From positions 34,749,509-34,809,508 of the forward strand of contig NC_087067.1 of assembly GCF_963678635.1 (NCBI RefSeq): a DNA stretch of 60,000 nucleotides. Reading direction: 5' to 3'. Below the pieces are notes generated by a model. That model made no database searches, was not told where the DNA came from, and saw nothing but the letters and a program-made list of their open reading frames with translations. This document shows, in pieces, positions 29,686-38,200 of the stretch. The number at the start of each line of letters is the position of its first letter. Position 1 is the first letter of the stretch. A program made the translations under genes and the position numbers. The stretch is from Symsagittifera roscoffensis. Lineage: Eukaryota; Xenacoelomorpha; Acoela; Convolutidae.

Positions 29686-30519
29686 TTAGTAAAATGATAA
29701 TATGAGGTCCGAGAGAGTGGGCATTAAAACGTATTCATCTACAAAGTTGCGTGTTTCGTTAGTGTCGTGGGGGGTGTTTAAGGTGTATTGTGGGAATGAG
29801 GGTAAGGTGATGGCTAAAAATTCTTTTGTGTTAGTATGCTTGGGGTGGTTGATGTATTCACGGGCTGCTCCTGGTTTTGCTGGGAAAGGATGGTTGGGGA
29901 ACTTTCTTTTAAAAGTGCGGTAAGCTCTATTAGTGTTGAGTGAAGATTCAGTTGATGTGGATGATGGTGCTAATGATTCAGTATAATTTGAAGAGGGTGT
30001 AGGGGTAGGGGGGTTGGATGAATTTATTGTGGAGGAGATTTGGTTTATGGTTGGGGTATTAAGATGGTAGGGTTGTTGTTGAAGGGTAATAAAATTATCT
30101 AGCTCTGGGGAGATTCGGGGGGTGTCTGGAGAATGAGATGATTGGTCAGAATGGTATGAGGAGTAGGTTGGGGTAACTTGGGAAGCATAAGAGGGTGTGG
30201 GGGTGATTGGGTCAGGGTTATTGGATAATATGGGTTGAAAAGGGGGTTGAGAAAAATTAGAAGAGTTATGAAAATTATTGGATGGGGATGGTTCTGAGTC
30301 GGCAAATTCATCGGGGGTTTCAATATTCGGGTTATTGAGTTGTGAGATGGAGTATAAAACTGAGATGTGTGAATTAGTGTCGGAATTCATGCCTGATGTT
30401 ACATTACTAGGTGAAAAATCGGGTGGCGGAAAAGCAAAAAGTGGTATTATTGGGATTGGGGAGGTAAGATTGGTTGGGTGGGAATTTGATCGGTGTAGTG
30501 ATCCAAGTTGGCGGCTCAT
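29686..30519 (-). CDS. Giant element ORF, 277 aa, Ser/Pro/Asn-rich, unknown
   Basis: Its ATG (30517-30519) overlaps the env stop as ATGA, a layout that favours coupled termination-reinitiation. Residues 1 to about 185 are low-complexity S/P/T/N-rich and probably disordered. The C-terminal third is more structured and basic (RAYRTFKRKFPNHPFPAKPG), ending in a hydrophobic patch (LMPTLSDLILSFY). No known domain is recognised. It could be a regulatory or structural accessory protein. The open frame in a young element argues that it is coding. Confidence 0.7.
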   Translation of the reverse strand: MSRQLGSLHRSNSHPTNLTSPIPIIPLFAFPPPDFSPSNVTSGMNSDTNSHISVLYSISQLNNPNIETPDEFADSEPSPSNNFHNSSNFSQPPFQPILSNNPDPITPTPSYASQVTPTYSSYHSDQSSHSPDTPRISPELDNFITLQQQPYHLNTPTINQISSTINSSNPPTPTPSSNYTESLAPSSTSTESSLNTNRAYRTFKRKFPNHPFPAKPGAAREYINHPKHTNTKEFLAITLPSFPQYTLNTPHDTNETRNFVDEYVLMPTLSDLILSFY

Positions 30520-33134
30520 CGTGGGCTAAAAAAATGATTATTTTGAGACTGAAAAGCGGTGGTATGGGGTTGTTCAATAATTTGTTCATAAGTATTATCA
30601 TCTTGTGACTGGTGTGTCATTATATGTTGAATGGGACTTTGTGATGTGGTGAGTCGAAAATTTGGATTATGTGTGATGGCTAAATTTCGAAAATTTCGTG
30701 GGACTAGGGATAGTGGATGGTTATTTGGTAGGGGTTGTAATTGTGGTGCCGTTGGCGTTATGTCTACATTGTTATGTTCTTCGTCGTATGTATTTTGTCG
30801 TGTTGCTATTTTTGTGTTATATTCTTTTATTTGTGCGTCTAAAAGAATTTTGTTTATAGATGTAGAAAAGATTCCAAAAAATCCTGCAAAGAGTATGCGT
30901 GCTACGCTTGCTTGTCTGTTTACTTGTGTGTGTATAGCACATGTGTTGTAGATTCCTTTTAAAAGTGAGAAAAGAAATCCAATAAAGTTAAACATTGCGT
31001 ATAAAATAGTCAATTTTTCTAAGATGTAGTAGGGCCATCCTAGAAAATCGAGGATCTCATTTTTGAGTGTAACAAAGCTAAAAATGTTAATTGGTGATAT
31101 ATCTTGGGGACGGTATTTTTCACCGTTTAGATATATATAATCTTTAATGTCTTTAAAATATCCGCTATAGTCTTGCGTGTAGATATCGGCAAATCCTGCG
31201 GTTTCTGCAAGTTTGCGTAAATTTTGGTCTATTGATTGTCTTTGTATAGTGTCCATTTGTGTTAATAATTCTTGGAATTGTTGTGTTCTAATGTGATGTT
31301 GAATATCTGATTTTGAATAGATTCCTATTGATTGTAAGTCTATATTTGGGTTTCGAGCAATAGCGCGAATGCTTTCTGGTGAAAATTTTTTGAGCGATTG
31401 CATTAATGTGGGATATGGAGTGATAAGATAATATTTATTTTCATCAGGGTTTAGTTGTACTACATTGTGGCTGTTTTCTGATCCACATGGGACTGCGGTA
31501 TCCCAGAAATAGGTTCTTCGTGAAAGTGTATCCACGAAATGTACTTTATTCTTATAAAAGATAGGGATTCTTTTATAACATCGTTTATCTTCAAAAACGT
31601 ATAGTGGTGATACTTTTTTAGTACAAGTATAAAACCATAAGATGTTTCCTTCATAGTCTAAAAAATTTGATCTATTTCCAGATAATAAGTATCCTGCATA
31701 GGGTATTTTTAATACTGCTAGTGCAAGTGATTGTAATATTTGTGTTCGTTCTAATTCGCATAGGTGGTGTAGTGTTTCTAATTCGGAGAGTGACATTTCT
31801 TGAAAAATTCGGCTAATTGTATAATCTAGTTTCATATCTAAATGAATATCATAGTGGATATTACCGAAATATGTAGTATTCATTAGTGATAATTCTTGTA
31901 AGCGTGTGCTTCTAGTGTCATGGGGTTTTAGATGTCCACCAGGTTGTCCGTTGCTTTTTTCAAAATTAACTGGTATATAGGATGTTCCTTCGTTTAGAGG
32001 ATGACCTGTGGCATATGGGTCGATTTTTACTTTTCCAGTGGTCATGTCGAATCCTTTTTCGTATTCAACTAATATTTCGGAGTATTGTGTTTTGTGAAGT
32101 GGGTTTCTGTATTTACATGCAAGTTCTGTTTCTTGATATATTTGAAAACGTGTCAATTTATTTTCTATATTGTCTATGTTTCTAAAATTAGAACTTAGTT
32201 TTCGTGATGGATGGACTTGTTCATATGGAATTGATTGTATAAAATATTTTTCGTGAAATTTTATCATTCGAGCGTGTATTTTTGCTACTTGAAATGTTGT
32301 ACATGTATCTTCGGGGAACCAAACAATTGTTGCTTGTGTTCTCGTTGTAGGGTCGCAATAACCTTGATCATTTTTACAAGGTAATCGGATTCCTTGATAG
32401 ATCATTGTATTATCTGATAAATCTCGTGTTAGTTGTATTTTTTCGAGTTGTATTTTCCAATCAAAAAACATTATTTCTTGGTATCCTTTATTTTTTGTGT
32501 CTGCTTTGCAGTTTGATGGGTCATTTATACCAATGTGTGGTATCCAATGTTTATCGTGTAGGTCATAGGTTAATCGTCCGTGTGCGCCGTTATACGGGTA
32601 TTTTTCGTCTAGTTTTATATGTCCTTGGTGTCTTTCAAGTTGTGATTGATGTACAGAGTCTGGAAAAACTTGAAAATTAACTAACTTTCTTTGGGAGTTT
32701 TTATTTTGTGTGATGTTTAGTCTAAGTAATTCATTTTTACAATCGTCGGGATTGAGATGTAAAAGACGTTCTATATTACTTTGATAGAATGATTCATGGT
32801 CAAGTCGGTTTTTGTTTCCGTTCGAGACTTGTGAACAATGTACTTTCTTTTCGGAAAATGTTGCTGTGAATTTATAACCTGTAACTGTTGTTGCTCGGGC
32901 TTTTGAATAGAGTGTTGCTATTACATCTGTGGTTTCTATAGCTTGTGGTTCGGTTTCACATTGTGATACTTGATTTATTGCATATTTATGTAGTGTTTTT
33001 TGTTCATTTTCTTCACAATCGTAATGTGTTACTAATAAATCTTGTGGTCCTGTACGAGGAGAAGGGTTTATGTTTTGATTTGAGATTATTAGAAAAAGGA
33101 GTTGGAGAAAAATTAATAATTTTAGAATATACAT
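30516..33134 (-). CDS. env: Envelope-like membrane glycoprotein of the giant element (chuvirus-type suspected)
   Basis: 872 codons. An N-terminal signal peptide (hydrophobic MYILKLLIFLQLLFLIIS) is followed by a large cysteine-containing ectodomain with several N-x-S/T sites. Hydrophobic segments lie at about residues 690-765, and a ~110-residue tail is rich in Q, N, H and P. An early cysteine block (THYDC ... VSQCE ... KVHCSQVS) and a later one (KRCYKRIPIFYK, then a VD-x-L-S-R segment and PCGS) recall the glycoproteins of chuviruses and of env-bearing animal retroelements, thought to be class III fusion proteins. This is from memory and not searched. No retroviral-type SU/TM furin site is obvious. 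Its presence could make the element infectious between cells, but function is untested. The ATG lies inside the end of the upstream 377-codon frame. Confidence 0.75.
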   Translation of the reverse strand: MYILKLLIFLQLLFLIISNQNINPSPRTGPQDLLVTHYDCEENEQKTLHKYAINQVSQCETEPQAIETTDVIATLYSKARATTVTGYKFTATFSEKKVHCSQVSNGNKNRLDHESFYQSNIERLLHLNPDDCKNELLRLNITQNKNSQRKLVNFQVFPDSVHQSQLERHQGHIKLDEKYPYNGAHGRLTYDLHDKHWIPHIGINDPSNCKADTKNKGYQEIMFFDWKIQLEKIQLTRDLSDNTMIYQGIRLPCKNDQGYCDPTTRTQATIVWFPEDTCTTFQVAKIHARMIKFHEKYFIQSIPYEQVHPSRKLSSNFRNIDNIENKLTRFQIYQETELACKYRNPLHKTQYSEILVEYEKGFDMTTGKVKIDPYATGHPLNEGTSYIPVNFEKSNGQPGGHLKPHDTRSTRLQELSLMNTTYFGNIHYDIHLDMKLDYTISRIFQEMSLSELETLHHLCELERTQILQSLALAVLKIPYAGYLLSGNRSNFLDYEGNILWFYTCTKKVSPLYVFEDKRCYKRIPIFYKNKVHFVDTLSRRTYFWDTAVPCGSENSHNVVQLNPDENKYYLITPYPTLMQSLKKFSPESIRAIARNPNIDLQSIGIYSKSDIQHHIRTQQFQELLTQMDTIQRQSIDQNLRKLAETAGFADIYTQDYSGYFKDIKDYIYLNGEKYRPQDISPINIFSFVTLKNEILDFLGWPYYILEKLTILYAMFNFIGFLFSLLKGIYNTCAIHTQVNRQASVARILFAGFFGIFSTSINKILLDAQIKEYNTKIATRQNTYDEEHNNVDITPTAPQLQPLPNNHPLSLVPRNFRNLAITHNPNFRLTTSQSPIQHIMTHQSQDDNTYEQIIEQPHTTAFQSQNNHFFSPR

Positions 33135-34255
33135 GTGTATGATAATCCTGAGTATGGATTATAAAATGTAATGTAGCCAATTGTGTTTTTGGTATATCTG
33201 TCGTATTTGTATATTACTTCAGTAGTTATAAACGGTGGTGGTAGTGATTGAGCTGTTATGTCAGGTGGATTTAATGGGTAGGGATGTTGGGTAATATTAT
33301 TTAACTTAACTGTGATTTCAAACTTTAATTGTAAACTGTTTTGTTGGAGTATTTGAATATTGTGATCACGGATATCGTTGTGAATATCTTGGCGATATTG
33401 TAATCTATTAAGTGCCCAGTTATGAAGGCGGTTACTTTCTTGATGTTGTCCAAATAGTGGTGGAGGTGCTGTAAATGTATTCCAATCTAGTCTTAAAGGA
33501 ATATTTATTGATGATTGTTCTCGATATCTGGCGTCGAGATTATTTGGAAAATTTAAGTTAAAGGGTGGTGGTGAAAACTGGCTTATTGATGGTGTTGATG
33601 GTAGTGATAATGTTTCTGGTAGTGATGAGGATGTTGTTGTATCCGTAGAAATATCTATGGGGTCATTGACTAAATTTGGTTCACCTTGTGTAAATGAATG
33701 TGTAGTCCAATATGGAAATCGTGATGTTTGGTTTGTGGGGTTGAAAGGATTTTCACGTATTTGCTCAGATGTTGGTGTTGAACCTAAGTAATCTGATGGT
33801 AGGCTTGAGGTGCTACGTTGTGAAAGAAGCGTAGGGGTTTCTGGTAATATACCAATGGGGTTTTCTGGAGTGTTTTGTGATGGGGATTGAGGTATATCAA
33901 AGTGAACTCGGGGAGTTTGAAGATTTCTGTTTCGTCGAGGATGTATAATTTGTCTATTTATTTCGACTGTATTTTGGTTTTGACTAGAATTTCTTATTCT
34001 ATTTAGTTCTTGTGGTAATGTTGGGTATAGGTTATATGTTGGTTCGCTTAAAGGTGCTTGTCGTTGAACTGGTTCTAGTGGTTCTGATAAACGAGCATGT
34101 CGTTCTTCAAAAGTGTATGGATTGTCTTGAAAAGAAATTCGTGTAGATGTTTGAGGATTTTGAGTAGTTGAAGGTGGTGTTTGGTTATCTTGGGATGATG
34201 TCGGTGAAGACTGATTCTGTGACTGTTGGGTAGCAATTTTTGATGGTTTTTTGAA
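33122..34255 (-). CDS. ATG-less 377-codon ORF upstream of env
   Basis: The minus strand is open from just after TAA 34256-34258 to TAA 33122-33124, with no ATG, CTG, TTG or GTG codon noticed near its start. It overlaps the env start by 13 nt in another frame. The N-terminal part is Q/P/S/T-rich (IATQQSQNQSSPTSS). The C-terminal part looks structured (LHNWALNRLQYRQDIHNDIR, EVIYKYDRYTKN). The coding-strand A/C bias matches the other genes. Lacking a start, it is probably reached by splicing from a 5' exon. Candidate acceptors (CCCAACAG, AATCAG) lie at about 34220-34236. No family recognised. Confidence 0.6.
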   Translation of the reverse strand, partial: FKKPSKIATQQSQNQSSPTSSQDNQTPPSTTQNPQTSTRISFQDNPYTFEERHARLSEPLEPVQRQAPLSEPTYNLYPTLPQELNRIRNSSQNQNTVEINRQIIHPRRNRNLQTPRVHFDIPQSPSQNTPENPIGILPETPTLLSQRSTSSLPSDYLGSTPTSEQIRENPFNPTNQTSRFPYWTTHSFTQGEPNLVNDPIDISTDTTTSSSLPETLSLPSTPSISQFSPPPFNLNFPNNLDARYREQSSINIPLRLDWNTFTAPPPLFGQHQESNRLHNWALNRLQYRQDIHNDIRDHNIQILQQNSLQLKFEITVKLNNITQHPYPLNPPDITAQSLPPPFITTEVIYKYDRYTKNTIGYITFYNPYSGLSYTCIF

Positions 34256-34263
34256 TTATTACT

Positions 34264-34452
34264 TTAGTGAGAAATTTTGTGTTTATTATAATATTCTTCC
34301 AAAAAAAGAATTAGAAGGACTGTTGCTAGGGCAAATGTGAGGATTGCTTTCTTTATACATTTACATATTGTCAAAATGAGGGATGATAAAAATGTTATGA
34401 AAATTACAAACAATAAAAAAATATCGGTTCTACTGAAAATTGTTCGTATCAT
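34264..34452 (-). CDS. Small hydrophobic ORF, 62 aa
   Basis: It starts with an ATGA overlap on the preceding 76-codon ORF. It contains two hydrophobic stretches (DIFLLFVIFITFLSSLILTI and ILTFALATVLLILFLEE) separated by CKCIKKA, so a two-pass hairpin membrane protein is plausible. A viroporin-like role is only a guess. T-rich DNA can give such frames by chance, but the coupled overlap and location support it. Confidence 0.4.
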   Translation of the reverse strand: MIRTIFSRTDIFLLFVIFITFLSSLILTICKCIKKAILTFALATVLLILFLEEYYNKHKISH

Positions 34453-34679
34453 TTAGACAAGTTGTATAAATCGTACCTGTGGATATAATCAAGGGTTTTG
34501 GAAAGTTGGAAAAATAGTTCGAGAATAGTGTAGAAAATTAAAAAAATGTTACAAAAAATGATTAGGATTATTAGAAAAGATTCAAGTATATCAAAAAGAA
34601 ATATTATAAAGGTTTCAAATATTGTAAAAAAATGTTTAAGATTTATGAGTATTTGAGTAACTGATTGAGAGAAGAGCAT
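34449..34679 (-). CDS. Small hydrophobic ORF, 76 aa
   Basis: The ATG directly follows a TAA (TAAATG) that ends a short upstream frame. The central ~40 residues are strongly hydrophobic (TFIIFLFDILESFLIILIIF), suggesting one or two membrane spans, with a short polar C terminus (YIHRYDLYNLSK). No family recognised. It is linked to the next ORF by ATGA. Confidence 0.4.
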   Translation of the reverse strand: MLFSQSVTQILINLKHFFTIFETFIIFLFDILESFLIILIIFCNIFLIFYTILELFFQLSKTLDYIHRYDLYNLSK

Positions 34680-34832
34680 TTAAGAAATGATCTCTTGGTC
34701 GAATATTTTTTGCTGTTTGAGGCGATTTTCTAGTGTGGTCGGATTATTTATTAGTTTTTTGACAAGTGGGTTGAGTTTTGTAAAAAATTGTTGGGGGCAA
34801 TTTTCATGGTGACTGGGAGGTCGTCTTTTTCT
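34680..34832 (-). CDS. Short ATG-less frame, 50 codons (possible internal exon)
   Basis: Open from RKRRPPSHHENCPQQ to a TAA abutting the next ORF as TAAATG. It has no ATG in frame. It is basic at the start, then a helix-like KKLINNPTTLENRLKQQ. An AG (ATAAAG) precedes it, so it could be the 3' part of a spliced small accessory gene. Confidence 0.3.
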   Translation of the reverse strand, partial: RKRRPPSHHENCPQQFFTKLNPLVKKLINNPTTLENRLKQQKIFDQEIIS

Positions 34833-35277
34833 TTATTTTTGTTTGTCAAATGATCCGGGGTATGGTGAGATTTTTATACTTTAGGCTAATTAAAATGTTC
34901 ATTTTGTTACTTTAGGCTAAGTTAACAAATTTGCTTTGGGGGTATTCGTGGTCTGAGTTGGGGAAATATTGTTGATCTTTGGGTTATTAGATAAGGGAGG
35001 GGTACGGTATTATGGTGATATTTATTTTAGTTGTCAAGTTGGAGTGGTTTGCTTATTTTTGACCTGGAGGTCGTAAAGTTATAGTTATAGATGTGCCTGG
35101 AGTTCTATATGATTCGTCTAATTGGTCTTAGTTTGAGTTAGAGAAAGTGACGGATTGGATGAATCCTATTGGTTTATTTTGGACTAGAATTATTACGTAC
35201 TTGTCAGCATGTTATTTTGAAAAATGTAAATGAAAAATGTTTCGGAGGTTTCAAGATTGTGAAGTATAATGTTAAAA
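34833..35277 (-). other. Spacer between gag-pol and the small ORF cluster
   Basis: About 440 bp, no supported frame. A region where splice acceptors for downstream genes would be expected. Confidence 0.4.
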
Positions 35278-38200
35278 TTACTTTTGAAATTCTACTTTCT
35301 TTAAAATTTTAGATTGGGGGATGAATATTTTATAGTTTTTACGTGGTTGATTTCGGAGTCTTGTTGTTTTTCTATTTTCTGATTTGTCGATTTGTTCTTG
35401 GGGTATTATTTGTTCGGTCATTTTTCTATTTTTTCTTTGTTTTGGAGATTCTTTATGATTTTGTGTATTGTTTTTGGTGGCGATTGGTTTTGTGTTTTGA
35501 TTTTCGGTGGGGTTATCATTTGGTTCTGTGTTTTTCAGATGTGGTTCATTTTGAATGATTTTTAATCCTGTGAAAGAATATAATTGAGTTAATTCGCGGA
35601 GTGCGTATTCTTTTGGGTAATAAGGTAATAGGTTGTTTCGATGTTGAACGATTTCTTTTTTGTTTGAGTCGGTAATTTTATATGTGACATCAGTGGGTTT
35701 TGCAATTATTTGGTATGGTCCTTTTCGAAGGGGTTGTAATTTTTTAGAAATTCCTTTTTGTGTATTAAAATTTGGTATTAAAACAAATGTTCCAATTTTT
35801 AAATCGGAGGCTGGTGTAAAACGTGAATTGATTTGTTCATTAATGTTTTGTCTTTGTAATAACTTTTTTGTTATTTTTTGATAAATTTCATTGTGTTTTT
35901 TATCTCTATTTAGAATCCATTCGGTGTGTGTACCGGAGGCTAGTTTAAGAATTTGTGGGTGATGAAAATGATCTTCATCGTGTGTATGTAAAGGTAGGTT
36001 ATAACAAATTGAGTCTTTATTTGGTTGACAATAACCTTGTGCGTTTTTATGAGAATTTGCTGTAAACATTATTGGTTTGCGTGGCTTTTGGTTAAAAACC
36101 ATTTCGTATGGTGACATTCCTAAAGTTGTCGTTATTTGTGAATTATATGCTAAGGGAAATAATTTTACATCTGCTGACCATTCGGTATATTTTGTATCAT
36201 TTCCGTTGATGATACATCTAAGATATTCTTGTAATGAACGGTTCATACCTTCGACTAAGCCGTTTGTCCAAGGTGCATGAGATGTACGTGGTTTGTGTTT
36301 AATGTTATATAAATGACATAGTGTGATAATTTCATTATTTATGAATTCTGTACCGTTGTCTGTAACTAAAATTTCTGGTAGTCCGAATTTTGCTATCCAG
36401 TGTTCATAGAGTGTTGTGTAAGCGTAATAAGCGTTACAATGTGGTACTGGGTTAAGTGCTACATAATGTGTAAATGCGTCAACAATTACCATAATGTAGG
36501 AGTTTCCTTCTGATGAGGGTGAAATTGGTCCTTTAGTATCAAATGAGATACGATGATTAAAGTACAAACTTTGTCCTTTAAAATCTTGTTTTTGTGCTAT
36601 TTGTTTTTGATTTGGGTAAGGTTTATTTAGTTGACATACTATACAGTCATTGCATAGTACTTTTATCCAAATTGGTGCATTTGGGAAATAAAAGTTTTGT
36701 ATAAAATTTGAATATGTTTTTTCTGATCCAGAGTGTCCTTTAATATTTTGTGTATGTGAAATATTAAAAGCTATAAGAATCATACTTAAAGGGAGACATG
36801 GAACTGTAGATTCATTCAGGTTATATTCTAAAAGGTCTGTATTTTCGTTAATTGTTGTGTTGTTAAATTTGCGAAAGTATCGGAGGAGTGTTTTGTTTCC
36901 TAGAATGGTTGAATCTGCTTTGATAGGTTTAGTTTTATATTTGTGCCATGATTTCAGTTGTCGAATTACTGGGTCAAGGTTTTGATATTGTTTCAGTGTT
37001 GAAATTGTAATTATTTCTGTTGGGGGGAGAAAAATGTTTTCGATTTCTAATTTAGATAAGGGTATTGTATCAAGTGGGTCGTGAAGGTCAAAAACTTGAT
37101 TTATTGTGTATTTTGAATCATTTGTTTGTGGTCCTGATAAATTTATTTTATCAGTTAAATCTTCTTTTTCAATTAGTGGAAAATGGTCTTTTTTAGGCGG
37201 GTGTTGTTTTGTTCGTTTTTGTTGGGTGTTATTTTTTATCCATTGAGAATATGGGATTGGTTTGAAAGTTGATGTTCCAAGTAAATCAACTTCATAATGA
37301 TTATTTTGACAATCTAAATAAAGTGGGAAATGTTGTAAACTATTTATTTGTGATTGTTCAATATCAGTTTTTACTGCATATTTGCATTCCAATCGGGGTG
37401 ATGTTTCGTTTTCTGCAAGGTAGAATTTTATGTTTTTGGGTATTTCAACTGTTGTTTTTCGTGTAAGTAATTCAGGTGGTGTATTTCGACTTAAGGTGTC
37501 TGGTAATGCAAGATTTTTTCCTGCAGTCCAAACTATATGTAAGTTTGGAAATTTCATTAGAATTAGTTGAAATCTGTAAACTCGGTGGTTTGGGTTAGAT
37601 TTTTGTGTAAAGAGAAAGATGATTGGTTTATGGTCTGTGAATAGAACTGTTGGATGTTTTGATCCAAGTATCAGAAATTCATATTCTGTCAGTGTATATA
37701 TTATGGCTGTACATTCTCTCATTAGAGTTGAGAGTCGTAGCTCTGCTTGAGTGAATAATCGAGAATTTGCTGATATGAGGTTCATTTTATTTGTACCATT
37801 ATGTGATTGTAATAGTGCTGCACCGATGCCGAAGTTCGAAGCATCGCACATTGCATAAAATGGTTGATTTGAATCTGGAATTGTGTTTGAAATTTGTTCA
37901 GTTAAAAGTTTCTTTACTTCTTCAAATCGTGTTTGATGTTCTGTGTTCCATTCAAAATTATTTTGTTGTCTAAGGATGTTATAAAATGGTCGTAGATATA
38001 ATTGCATTTTATAAACATGTTTACTTAAAAAGTTTAACATTCCAAGAAATTCTTGGATTTTCTTTTTATTTGTTGGTGGTTGAAGTTTTTGAATAGCGTC
38101 AATGCGTGATTTCAATGGAGTGATTGTTTTTCTTTCTATATTATGTCCTAAGAATTTAACTCTTGTCAAAAAGAAGTGTGATTTATCGGGGGCGGCCTTC

